Under the pieces are notes generated by a model that worked only from the letters and a program-made list of their open reading frames with translations, was not told the origin of the DNA and did not search any database. The position numbers and the translations under genes were made by a program. Source: Gossypium raimondii (lineage: Eukaryota; Streptophyta; Magnoliopsida; Malvales; Malvaceae). From it: DNA of 64,000 nucleotides. The stretch covers positions 59,591,980 to 59,655,979 of the forward strand of contig NC_068575.1 of assembly GCF_025698545.1 (NCBI RefSeq), written 5' to 3'. This document shows positions 12,350-23,325 of this stretch, one piece after another. How positions within the stretch are numbered: position 1 is the stretch's first letter; each line of letters begins with the position of its first letter.

Positions 12350-13731
12350 ATGACAACAAAAATGTTTGAAATTGATAAGTTCGATGGTGAGACAAATTTT
12401 AATTTGTGGCAAGTTCGGATGATGATAATTCTAGTTCAAACTGGCTTGAAAAGGTTGTTACTAGGGGTGTTCATTCGGTTAACCGACCCGAAATTACTAT
12501 AACCGAATTAACCGACCTTCCAAAAATTTTAACCGTTAACCGAACCGATTTTTTAAAAAAAAATTAACCGAACCGAAATTTTTTCGGTTAATAAGGTCGG
12601 TTAACCGAATTAACCAAAAATTATGTATTTTTATTTTGGTTAAAATTACCAATTACCGAAATTTTTTATTTTTATTTTTAAAATTTAAAAATTATAAATT
12701 ATTAAAGTAAATTGGGTTTTAGACTTTAGTAAATTGGGTTGTCTTTTAGTTTTAGTTTTATTGGATTGGGTAATTGGGTAAACTTTAGTTTTAGTCTTAT
12801 TGGGTTAGGTAATTGGGTTGGGTAATTGAGTTTGGGCTGGGTTGGATAATTTTATTTATTAATTTTTTCGGTTAACCGACCGGTTTCGAACCGAATTAAC
12901 CGTTAACTGAAAAATCATAAAAAAATTAACCGACCCCCGACCGAAAAAATTCGGTTAACCGACCGATTAACCGAATTCGGTCGGTTAACCGAATTTTTTC
13001 GGTTTTACCCGAATTATGCACACCCCTAGTTGTTACCAGGAAAAAGCTTGAGAATTTAAATTAAACAGAATGGGAAGAGCTTGATGAAAAGACATTGTCT
13101 GCAATCCAGTTGTGCCTCGTGAATACGGTATTGCAAAAGGTATTGATGGAGAAAAACCTCATTTGCCTTGTGGAAAATGTTAGAAACTCTTTATGCGACT
13201 AAATCTTTGACTAACCGTTTAGTGTTAAAGCAACATCTATTTACATTTCGCATGAACGAAGGTGAGCTTCTTAGAGATCACATCAGTCAATTCATTACTC
13301 TTTTAAATGATTTAAAGAGCGTTGATGTTCATATTTACGATGAAGATCAGGCTATGCTATTATTGTGCTCTTTACCCCATTCATACAAGTCTTTTAGGGA
13401 GATCTTGATTTATGGCAGAGACAAACTTTCGTTTGAAAATGTGAAGGGTCATTTGTTGAATAGAGACAAACTCGACAATGAGTTTGGTTTGGATAGTAAG
13501 GCAGATAGGCAAGCTTTCGTTTTGGTAGCATCAAAGAAACGAGACAAAATATGTCGCTATTGTAAAAAGTTAGGTCATGTCAAAGCAGATTGTTATAAAC
13601 TGCGAAATAAAAGAGTTGTTGAGAGTAACGCGGAAGATGTAGCTGGTGCTAATTTGGTCGTTGAAAGCGTTGATGATTTCTTGTTAGTGTCACGAGCGAT
13701 AACTCCAAGCTCACGTCCGAATGGATCCTAG
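12350..13731 (+). pseudogene. copia gag remnant, interrupted
   Basis: The frame starts at ATG 12350 (MTTKMFEIDKFDGETNFNLW, typical of copia Gag) and is cut by the hAT element at 12462-13028. After it come an in-frame stop near 13062, a frame change near 13160, then a long open stretch from about 13168 with the UBN2-type signature LWKMLETLYATKSLTNRL. A CCHC zinc knuckle is intact at 13552-13593 (C-X2-C-X4-H-X4-C). The frame ends at TAG 13729-13731, one base out of register with the protease that follows. Gag would package the element RNA; this copy cannot make a full product. Confidence 0.9.
12462..13028. mobile_element. Non-autonomous hAT-type element inside copia gag
   Basis: The 567-base insertion starts TAGGGGTG and ends CACCCCTA, a perfect inverted terminal pair. 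The eight bases GTTGTTAC occur on both sides (12454-12461 and 13029-13036). An 8-bp target duplication is the mark of hAT transposons. Removing the element and one GTTGTTAC restores the gag sequence across the site. The inside holds repeated CGGTTAACCG-like palindromes at both ends around an A/T-rich middle and encodes no protein, so any movement would have needed a transposase supplied from elsewhere. Confidence 0.93.
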
Positions 13732-14342
13732 ATTCAGGATGTTCTTTCCACATGTGTCCCAATAGAGAACGGTTCTCCACATACAGTTCGGTTGAATGTG
13801 GAGTTGTGCGCATGAGAAATGATTCATCTAGTAAGGTAATTGGTATTGATACAATTAAAATTAGGATACACGATGGGATGATTAAGACACTCTCAGATGT
13901 TAGGTATGTACTTGATTTACGAAAGAATCTCATCTCCTTGAGTATTTTAGACTTGAAAGGATGCGGAATCAACATCGAGTCGAGCGACATTAAAGTATCT
14001 CGTAGAGCTCTCGTTTTGTTAAAAGGTAACATAATTGGCAATCTTTATATTCTGAAAGGTTCTATAGTGGCCGATGAAATTGGACGTCCCTCATCCGTTA
14101 CAGAGTCGAAATCAACTCGTTTGGAGCGGAGGCTACTTGGTCATAGGAGGGAAAAATGTATGACCGTTTTTGTTGAAGAGGATTCTCTTTTGGATGCAGG
14201 TTTTGAAAAGTTAGGGCACTCTGTTCGTGAAAATCAGACCCGAGTTAGTTTTGATTTAGTAGTGCACAAGTCGAAGGCTAGAAGTCTTCCGACTTCTAAG
14301 CACATATTCGACTTAGTTAATTCCCTGCATAGTTCAAGATAG
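13722..14342 (+). pseudogene. copia protease and GAG-pre-integrase remnant
   Basis: The frame reads WILDSGCSFHMCPNRERF, the aspartic protease active-site region (DSG at 13731-13739). It continues through VIGIDTIKIRIHDG and VRYVLDLRKNLISLS, typical of the copia protease, and reaches a degraded pre-integrase motif (RLERRLLGHRREKCM). Integrase and everything after it are absent, and the frame runs almost straight to the purine tract. It lies in a different frame from gag because of a one-base change near 13720. Confidence 0.88.
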
Positions 14343-14388
14343 GCCCATGGCGGGCTTTGGCAAAGATGGAATTGTAAGAATTCATGTC

Positions 14389-14398
14389 AAGGTGGAGA
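14389..14398 (+). other. Polypurine tract of the copia element
   Basis: AAGGTGGAGA lies just before the 3' LTR (TGTTTGAG at 14400). This matches the usual plant copia plus-strand primer, AAGGTGGAGATTG. Confidence 0.85.
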
Positions 14399-14399
14399 T

Positions 14400-14842
14400 T
14401 GTTTGAGTTGTGTGACCCAAATTCTAAGAGATTGCTTGCAAGTCAAGTTAAACAAAATATATTTTCTTTCTAAAAGATTTAGTATTTATAAGTATAATAT
14501 ATTTAGCATTTATTAGCATAGTTTATTTGACTTACTAATTTAGCCTATAAATAGGTTCTTTTACAACTTTAGAAAATACACCCATTGGAGATTAGAACTC
14601 ATAACACATTTAGAGAATTTTGTGTTTACGTTTTGAGGGTTCTTTGTTTTCGGGTTTTTGGGGTTTAGTTTTTATCTCCATCTTTTGTACTCTTCGTTCT
14701 TTTGACATTATAGTAAAATTATCTTTGCCTGTGGTTTTTTATTCTCTTTTGAGGAGTTTTTCCACGTTAATTTTGTGTGTTCAATTTATCAATTTATTCC
14801 GCTAATTTTTTTACTTGTTACTTAATCAGGTCAATCCTAACA
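14400..14842 (+). repeat. 3' LTR of the copia element
   Basis: It spans 443 bases from TGTTTGAGTTG to ATCCTAACA, with TATAAATA at 14546-14553 and the U5 hairpin-like stretch GTGGTTTTTTATTC..GAGTTTTTCCAC. TATAA follows at 14843-14847. A truncated relative lies at 48345-48674. Confidence 0.92.
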
Positions 14843-14847
14843 TATAA

Positions 14848-17800
14848 TTTTTAAAATTTCATACGATTTTATGACATAATCAATATATATACGTCAATTT
14901 AAATCCAAACCAAAACATAAATGTGAAAAACACGTAAAATTTTACTTCTTCAATCCGAGAACTTTTGGTTTATGGTAGAAGGCCACACGACAAACTCACT
15001 TTCTAATAACGGAGAAAAAGATGCACCAAAATTTGGTCACGTCACCAGCAGCCACAATAGTCCGCTGTGTCTGCGTCTAGTGAAGCTGTTTTTTCTTTCT
15101 CTCCTCAATTCCAATACAAACATTATCCGATTTAAATGAAAGCAAATTGGATTAATAAATTTTCCACCATTCAAACCCACTAGAGGGACATATGGGTTGG
15201 TAGGTTTTTGACTCTTGCTCGGTGCATTGTATATTCTTATGTCGTCATGACTGTCATACAAGTGACATGGCCATGCCACCATGTAAAAGCGCAAAAGCAA
15301 AGACGATGTTGATCTTCGTTTCCATGTAAACAGTAAATATATCATAAAATTTAAAATATATAAATGGTATATCACGAATTAATTAAGTATCAATTTAATT
15401 ATAAAATTATAAAATTTTTATTATATATTTAAAATAAATAATTTTATTTTATAATATTTTAGATTTTTACCAATAATTAATAAATAAACATCTATAAAAC
15501 TTCAACTTTATCACTCAACTAATGTTTTATCTTGAAACGTTAAATATATTATAATTTTCTTATGCATAATTTCTCACCTCCATCAATTATATATATTGAT
15601 AATGTTATTGATTGAGTTAGTGTTATAAATTAACTTAACATAAACTCAATAATGACGACAATACTATGATAAATACTTGTAATGTATTTAAATTTTTTTT
15701 GGTATAACAATGATTTGAACCTAAACTATTTTTGGAGAAGGTGAACACCTGACCAATAAGTCACAACATGAGGTTCATAGTGTATTTAATATTATTAAAT
15801 TTTTATTTCATGTATTTACGTGTTTAACTTTAATTTTACTCACAAATTAATCTAAATTTTTTATTTTAATATTATACATATATTGCATGCTTTATTATAT
15901 ATTATATTATTTATTATATGTTAATTTTAAATATGTAATGTGATAAAAATTCTAATTTTTATTAAATTTATTGTGTTATTTTTATATTTAAAACTTTCAT
16001 TTTCATGAAAGTGAAACTCCATTGCTTCCAATGCGGCAAATCGCCTGTCTTAGTTGGCGACGTCCTTGTATATATGCAAATATAAATATATTCTACTCTG
16101 AATGCCTAATTCATAAAAAGAAAATTGTACTGTGGAAGTCATGATTACCCTAAACCACAAAGATGGAAGAAATTGGATTTGGCAAATAGCTAATTCCAAC
16201 TATATGGCTAAATTGGATTTGGAAATTAGCTGTACATGCACCTTTATGTTAAAAGTAAGCAAAAAGCTAAATCCTCAAATGACCTCCAATTCCATTTTTT
16301 TTAGTGTTGTTTAGGTAAAAGGTTAACGAAAAGACTTAAATAAAAAAATTTCATATATTTTAATTTAATTTGTAGTAAAATGAACAATTGAATCCAATAT
16401 TCCTTAAAAGAAAAACAAAAACATAATTTAAAATTTAATTATTATTTGAAGACTTCTGAAAGAATTTAATTTTTAATTTACAATTTTAAAAGCTTTAATA
16501 TTTATTTAAGCACTTAAACGATGAGTTCTTATATATTTATTTTAAATAGTTTAATTCTTATGTGAATAACTTATAAAAATTTGATCCAATTTAAACATTT
16601 AATCAATTATTATTTAAGTGTATTGTTTCTGAAAATAAAATAAAAAATTCTCGAGCAAAGATTAGATAATAGAATTTTTAAAATCTAAAAATAAATAAAC
16701 ATACACGTACAATCACTTGTGATTTTTTATTATCTAATAGTGCAATTCAAAACAATGGATAATGTAAAGGTCCTAATTTGATACTGATTGCTCTATTCAT
16801 ACCAGCATTATTCTAATTATCAGTATAATATTTGGTATCCGAATTTGATACTTTTTCTTAGTTTGGTATTTAAATTTTTGGTCTAATTTGGTATTCAAAT
16901 TTGATATTTTTTAATTTGGTACCTAAACTTGGCACTTTTCTTAAGTTGGTATTTAATCTTTTTGGGTTCAATTTGGTACATGAACTTGACTATTTTTCCT
17001 AATTTGGTACCTAATTATTTTTTGTTCGATTTGGTACTTGAACTTGTCAAATGTTTTACAAATTACTTCAATATACTAACAATATTATTTTTTATGAGTA
17101 GCAAAAATAATCAATGTATGAATGACATGTGATAGATGATATGATATTTTTTGTACTTTATATGTTCAATTACTTTTAGTTTTAATTAATTAAAATAATG
17201 AATTTTTAAATTTGGGTTTTAAAACTCTTTTTTCTTATTTAATATTAATTCGTCAAGTATAACTCAATACTTTTTTTAACATAATTTTCTCTAACATTGA
17301 CAATATTTTTGTAGCATAACAACAAAAAAGTAGTAAAACATTTAATAAATTTAGGCACTAAATTGGGCCAAAAAATATACATATCAATTTAAGAAAAGGT
17401 GTCAAGTTTAAATATGAAATTGGAAAAAAAAATATTTAGGTGTCAAATTAAAAAAAAATGGTTAGAAAATGTTATTCTAATAAAATAGAGATGGGGTAGT
17501 CAATGGGGAACGATTCTGTTGAAAATATAGGTGAGATTGCTTGGCGTTCTTATCGCAATTAAATAAGGAAATTAACTATCGAAACGAAAGGCTAAAATCC
17601 ATTAGATAATCACATTTCGAAATCCTATATTTCAGACAACTATGGATATTAAGTTAAATGTCCTCCCAATTGCAAATTATTTATTTTGGCAAAATAAAAT
17701 TAAGTTCTCCAATCTCCATATAGAGAATTAGAGATTATCTTATCGTCTAATTTTAATTATCTATCCATCTTTGAAAATTAAACCGTAATTAAAACTTTCT

Positions 17801-17980
17801 ATTTTTAAAAGAAATCAGTTTTAAGTAAAATTATCTTTTTATAGAATTATAAAAAAAATAAAAGAGATAGGATAATTAAATGCAAAAAAAAAAAAAACAC
17901 TCTATCCATAATGCTCCTCTAAATTCAACATTGACATCCACTTGTTAACTATTACAATTGCAACTTTTTATGCCATCTCA
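14848..17980. other. Intergenic region with one palindromic repeat
   Basis: No gene is recognised. A minus-strand open frame at 15037-15375 has no family signature and is probably chance. 16774-17470 is a repeat listed separately. The last few hundred bases should carry the promoter of the transporter at 18076. Confidence 0.5.
16774..17470. repeat. Degenerate GGTAC-type repeat cluster with inverted right arm
   Basis: From about 16830 to 17050 the text AATTTGGTACxTGAACTTG recurs at least six times with small changes. The complementary form (TAGGCACTAAATTGGGCC, GGTGTCAAGTTTAAAT, TTAGGTGTCAAATT) occurs at 17350-17450, so the whole can fold back. It has no coding capacity and is probably an old MITE whose arms are themselves made of short repeats. 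Confidence 0.55.
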
Positions 17981-17986
17981 TTTGTT

Positions 17987-17995
17987 TATATATAT
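17987..17995 (+). promoter_or_regulatory. TATA box of the polyol transporter gene
   Basis: TATATATAT in TTTGTTTATATATATGGGAG lies 89 bases before the ATG at 18076, a normal distance for a plant core promoter. No other good TATA element lies nearby. Confidence 0.55.
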
Positions 17996-18075
17996 GGGAG
18001 ATTGTTGTGTTCAGTAACAATTGAGAAACAAATTGTACGAAGAAGCACAGTGGGAGACTAGTAAGGTAGGCTTCA

Positions 18076-19775
18076 ATGGCAGCAGAGAGTGGTGAAAACA
18101 AGAACAGCTTCAATAGATATGCTTGTTTATGTGCTATTATTGCATCTATCATCTCCATCATTTTTGGTTATGGTAATCCCTTTTCCATCCTTCAACAAAT
18201 ATATATATATATATGCATGCTGGTGTTATATATTTCACTGGGTAATTAAAGTACTTTTTCGATTTCCATTGCGATGCTTATTATATATTAACATGCATAA
18301 TAGCCATCACTTTAATCTAATTACGAAATATAAGATTGATTAAGTAAATCAAATTGTTGGATTGTTGATCAGATACCGGAGTAATGAGCGGGGCCATGAT
18401 ATTCATAAAGGAGGACCTGAAAATCAGTGACGTGCAAGTGGAAATACTGGCTGGAATTCTAAATATTTGTGCTCTGGTTGGTTCTTTAGCTGCAGGAAGA
18501 ACGTCTGATTATATTGGACGCAGATATACAATCGTTTTAGCTTCAATAATTTTCTTGATCGGTGCAGTTCTAATGGGCTATGCTCCGAACTATGCCATTC
18601 TAATGACAGGAAGATGCACTGCCGGAGTTGGTGTTGGCTTCGCCCTTATGATCGCTCCAGTTTACTCGGCAGAGATTTCATCTCCTTCCACCCGTGGCTT
18701 CTTAACGTCCTTGCCAGAGCTTTGCATCAGTTTCGGCATTTTACTCGGTTACACTTCCAATTACTTGTTTGGAAAATTGACTTTGAGGCTTGGCTGGCGG
18801 ATGATGCTGGGCGTCGCCGCCGTCCCTTCCCTCGCTTTAGCTTTCGGTATACTGAAAATGCCCGAGTCTCCCAGATGGCTAGTGTTAGAAGGTCGATTAA
18901 AAGAAGCCAAGAAAATCTTATTACTGATATCCAACAGCGAAGAAGAAGCCGAATCTAGGTTCCACGACATAAAAATAGCAGCAGGGATCGATCCGGATTG
19001 TGTTGAAGAAGTCGTCAAGCCACCTAACATCCACCATGGTCAAGGCGTGTGGAAAGATCTTTTTATAAGGCCGACACCGGCCGTTCGTCGGATTCTAATC
19101 GCCGCCATCGGAATCCATTTCTTCGAACACGCAACAGGGATCGAAGCAGTCGTTTTATACAGTCCAAGAATCTTTCACAAAGCTGGAGTCACGAGCAAGA
19201 ACAAGCTTTTGCTCGCCACTGTCGGGGTCGGCCTTACAAAAACAACCTTCATTTTAATCGCCACGGTTTTCCTCGACAAAGTCGGGAGACGACGGCTTTT
19301 ATTAGCCAGCACCGCAGGATTGGTCGTATCCTTGTCAGGGTTAGGCTTTGCTTTAACAATGGTGGAGCTGAACCCTGGTGAGAGGCTTGTATGGGCATTA
19401 TGTTTAAGCATTATATTCACATATCTATATGTGGCTTTCTTTTCCATAGGACTTGGTCCCATCACATGGGTCTACAGCAGTGAAATATTTCCACTCAGGT
19501 TAAGGGCACAAGGGGCCAGCATTGGTGTGGCTGTTAATAGGCTGATGAATGCCATAGTTTCAATGAGCTTTATCTCAATCTATAAAGCCATTACCATTGG
19601 AGGTGCTTTCTTTATGTTTGCAGGAGTATCTCTAGTGGCCTGGTGGTTTTTCTTCTTCCTATTGCCTGAAACCAAGGGGAAATCCTTGGAAGAGATTGAG
19701 ATACTCTTCACCAAGAACACAAGGCATGAAAACCAGGGCTTAGAAATCCAACCAACAACCAGTAATAGTGTTTAG
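18076..19775 (+). CDS. Polyol/monosaccharide transporter, PLT6-like
   Basis: Twelve-helix major facilitator of the sugar porter group, expected to carry linear polyols or hexoses with protons across the plasma membrane. Exons 18076-18172 and 18373-19775 join at Gly|Asp (GYDTGVMSGA) to give 499 residues; Arabidopsis PLT6 has 493. Visible motifs: GRTSDYIGRR at 74-83, PVYSAEISSPSTRG at 128-141, PESPRW at 196-201, DKVGRR in the second half, and PETKGKSLEEIE near the C-terminus. The short first exon and single intron match PLT genes. The usual QQxSG motif of TM7 is replaced by EHATGIEAV from residue 284, as I recall for PLT6 and unlike PLT1-5. The start is chosen because MAAESGENKNSFNRYACLCA is the family's N-terminal form. 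Confidence 0.95.
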
Positions 19776-20591
19776 TAGGGCTTAAATTAGTATGTTTAAA
19801 GTGATTCTTAAGCAAAAACTAGCAAATTTCGACTTGTATTCTATGTAAAATGAATACTAGTTTATATGCAAAATCACGTTGTACCGGTTTGGTTAAGTTT
19901 TTATGCAAACCCGAACCCGATGTGAGATATACATATAGTTTATTACTTGCTTTCCAGTTGGTCTCTCTCTCTTCCACATCTTTTGTTAATGGGGTTTATT
20001 TTTCATTAAAACTTGAGTGGCACCCTTAATAGTACTTTATTGAGTGAATAAGTCATGATTGCGAAACCACTAAATTAGCCTGCTCTACCGAGTTTTCCTT
20101 GATCGGATGACTGATGTCTTTCGTTTCCAATCTCTGCCAAGCGACCTTTGGTATTAAAAAATATGACCGGAAACGGCCTTTACCCTAGTTTTTGTTCATA
20201 ATCTTTCTCTTAAGATAAGATGAAAGAAAGCATGAAATTAATTGTATATATTTTTCGGTGCAATGGCCATTTGCGAAGGACTAAAATATAAATGCAATAC
20301 TGGAAAAGAGGGAGTATTTATTATCATCAATAAATAGGGATTACAATGAATTTTGCTAAATCTATAATTATTTTATTGTTTGCATATTGTGTTTCGGCTT
20401 CCACTTCAATGTCACTATTATTTTATGGATATTGATAGTACATATATATTTCTAAGTTTCGTCTCAATAGAATTCCAGCAGTCGGTTCATTAGTTGAAAT
20501 AAGTTCGTTTAAATCCGAGATTAGGGTTTGATTCATAAGTTCACTTATATAATGTTATAATACTTGCATACGTGGGTGTATGAGTTTGAAC

Positions 20592-21001
20592 TAGAGGTGT
20601 TCATGGGACGGGCCGGGTTAGGAAAAAATTTCGGCCCGCTTCCTAGGTCCGGCCCGAAATATGGGCATGAAATTTTGTCCATGTCCGGCCTGGGAAAAAT
20701 TCCTAAGCCCGAGCCCGGCCCGGCCTATTTTTTTAATAATCACCAAAAATTTATTTTAAAAATAAAAATAAAAAAATATTTTAAAAAATTTTAAAAATTT
20801 AAAATTTTAAAAAATATATTTATTATATATTCGGGCCCGGGCCCAGGCCAAAAAAGTGGTGCCCGAGGCTCGGCCCGTTTTCTAAACCGGCCTCATTTTT
20901 TTGCCCAAACCCATATTTCGGGCCTATATTTTTACCCGAACCCTTCCATATTTTGAACGGGCCGTCGGGCCGGGCCAGGCCGCCCGGGTTTAGACACTTA
21001 A
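20592..21001. mobile_element. hAT-like GGCCCGG element, right end decayed
   Basis: It begins TAGAGGTGTTCATGGG, nearly identical to the start of the element at 51379 (TAGAGGTGATCATGGG). The same arrangement follows: GC-rich GGCCCGG/CCGGGCC blocks at both ends and an A/T-rich centre. The right end (CCGGGTTTAGACACTTA) has lost the CACCTCTA terminus, and no 8-bp target duplication is visible. It is non-coding and non-autonomous. Confidence 0.65.
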
Positions 21002-22989
21002 AAGTAAAAAAATTTAAACCTTTCTAAACTTTCAATTTCCTCTAAAGCTCTTATAACTCGCAATATACAAAGACTTTAATACCAAAATAAATCACATATG
21101 TGATTAAATATTAAATTGGGTTCATATGTAAATTTGGCAGTAAAATTAAAATTTGCTCTTATATTTTTGAACTAAGGGTAAATTTATCATTCTATTTTAA
21201 CTCTATATTAAATTTTACTTCACTTTTGCTTTATTAAATTTTGAAACTAAAGTTTAATTTTTGATTAAATTTTAATTTTAAATAACTTGAAGAAAATTTT
21301 AATAATTAACAATAATAAATTAAGCAATATAATGTTAAATATCAATAAAACTCTTATTTATAAAAATAAAAATAATATTTTTATTTTAAATTTTCTAGTA
21401 TCTTTTTCATTAAATGAAAAATTGAAGTCAATTTTTATTTTTAAAATTAATTTATTGTTAACTAATAAAATAAATATTTCAACAATGTTTTTTCCGTAAT
21501 ATTTTGTTTTGAGACCATCAAAATCAATATCAAATGGTAAATTTTAATTAAAATAAAAGTTCTTGCTAAATTTTAATAAATTTCAAAGTTTAATGATAAA
21601 GTTGATTCAGATAAAAGTTGAGTATATATATTTATTATAGAATGCTTAGAACTACTTATAACTTATTCCCAACCCTTAAATAGGATGATAAAGGCGCTTG
21701 AATACGCTCAAACCCACATCTTATTGTACCATCAATTGTTGATACCAACTAAGCTAATATTCTTACTCATATATTTTTAAAGTATAATGGGAAATATCAG
21801 TGACAAATTATAATATTTAGTAACCCTTATAAATTTTTATTTTATGGTAATTTGATTTGTATTTTATGAACTGGTGAAAAAATATAAACAAAAGTCATAC
21901 TTATAAAATTAAATAAAATTGTGGGTTTGGGCTTTTCAATGCAAACCATAGCAAATAGTGGGTTTATTGTTAAAAAGAATTTCGGGGCCTTCCTTTCTTG
22001 TTAATAGGCTTCACGGATTTTCTTATCTAACTTCACCTGATTCATGGCCCGTTATCTAAAAATATACCCATGACTTTGGTGAATATACATTTCTATTTTT
22101 ATTTCCGTTAAAATATTGTTTTGATTATTTTAATTATTTCTTAATAATTATTCTAATTTTTTTAAAAATATCAAAACAAATTAAAATTGCTAACAATATA
22201 ATAATTATTTATAATACATTTTACATAGAGATTTTTATAAAATTATAAATATTTACATCACATCTTTTAAACGTAAATATTGATTCTGTTATAATTTAGA
22301 TTTATTTTATTTTTTCAATAAATTTAAATTAATTAGAAGATTAATTTAATTTAATCCCAAGTAATTTAAATAAAAAAATGTTTCTAATTTGTCTGTAGTT
22401 TTTATAGGCGGTGAACATTTAAAAGAAAAAAGAAAAATAGGTGGTAATTTGTCTTGTTGAAACTCTCTTTCTGGACCGAAAACAAACGAGGAAGTTCCAA
22501 AACCCAGCAAAAGACATAATAATGAAATCAAAAAGAAGAAAAGCCAAAGTTGGATTGAATATTGACGCAACTATGAAGCTTCATATGGCTTCCCCGTAAA
22601 CCTTTAATATTTCGTACTAAAATGTTTGAAAACTTTACGAAGTTTCCTTCAAACCTTACCAATTGCCACCCCCTTTACTATATATCCTCAAAACTACTAG
22701 TTCTTATTAAATTTAAATTTAATGTTTTTTTGGATATCAAAATCGATTGAGTTCATCAGCATGGGATCAATTACTTTTCTTTTACGTTATTATATGGAAA
22801 TGGATGTTTATGAAAGGAAAAATATCATTAAAATTGGTATACAGAAACATGGTTTGATTAACTAGTTTATTATATATCAACTAAAGTCAAATTGAAACAG
22901 ACATGAAGCTTCCTATAAACATAGTAAGAAAAGGATTATCCAAGATATATAGAGAACATTCAACAGGTGGGAGATTTTGAATGTTTTTT

Positions 22990-23325
22990 TTTTTTGCATA
23001 ATGAGTTATTTGGTCCTTCAATTTTATAAAAAATATTTTAACCTTTTATTTAATTTTTTTGCTTCTTTTAGTCCTTAAATTTGCATTAACTTTATTGATG
23101 TGACATACATGTAGACTACTACCTAAATGTCATACACATGAACTTCTACATGGATGCCATATCAGCAAAGTTAATAAATATTGACTTTTTCATTAATTTT
23201 AGGGTGATTTGATAAACAATGCAAGTTCAATAACTAAAAGAGCCGAAAAATTAAATGGAAGACTAAAATAACTTCTTCTTTTTTTTTTTTTAAGTTAGAG
23301 GCCAAATATTATTATGCTTTTTGTT
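22990..23325. repeat. Palindromic MITE-like repeat, copy 3 of 3
   Basis: The left arm (TTATTTGGTCCTTCAATTTT, then TTAACTTTATTGATGTGACA) is mirrored on the right (GGATGCCATATCAGCAAAGT, GAAGACTAAAATAACTTCTT). The right arm read backwards matches the repeat at 2741 closely. Non-coding. Confidence 0.65.

Larger units (their letters stand above)
11950..14842 (+). mobile_element. Decayed Ty1-copia retrotransposon with both LTRs
   Basis: Two diverged direct repeats (11950-12302 and 14400-14842), each starting TGTT and ending AACA, bound an internal region with a tRNA-Met primer site, broken gag, protease and pre-integrase sequence, and a purine tract. The same five bases, TATAA, lie at 11945-11949 and 14843-14847, as expected of a target-site duplication. 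Integrase, reverse transcriptase and RNase H are missing, so the element is internally deleted and non-autonomous. A hAT-type element sits inside gag. The LTRs differ at many positions and by a deletion of about 90 bases, so the insertion is not recent. Confidence 0.93.

Noticed and set aside
12462-13028. Repeated CGGTTAACCG units considered as an operator array or CRISPR-like array
   Set aside because: The units are overlapping short palindromes without regular spacers, inside an element with hAT ends and target duplication.
15037-15375. 112-codon minus-strand frame
   Set aside because: Composition is not protein-like beyond a short middle part and there is no family match. I cannot tell it from chance.
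18614-18958. Open frames of 90-114 codons overlapping the PLT6-like and ZHD coding exons (also 18761-19030 -, 19049-19381 +, 46476-46766 -)
   Set aside because: They lie in other frames of strongly supported exons and have no family signature; they are shadows.
20564-20794. Open frame rich in Gly-Pro (GRAGLGKNFGPLPRSGPKYG), and its relatives at 51347-51811
   Set aside because: The sequence comes from the GGCCCGG repeats of hAT-like elements and recurs with the element, so it is not a gene.
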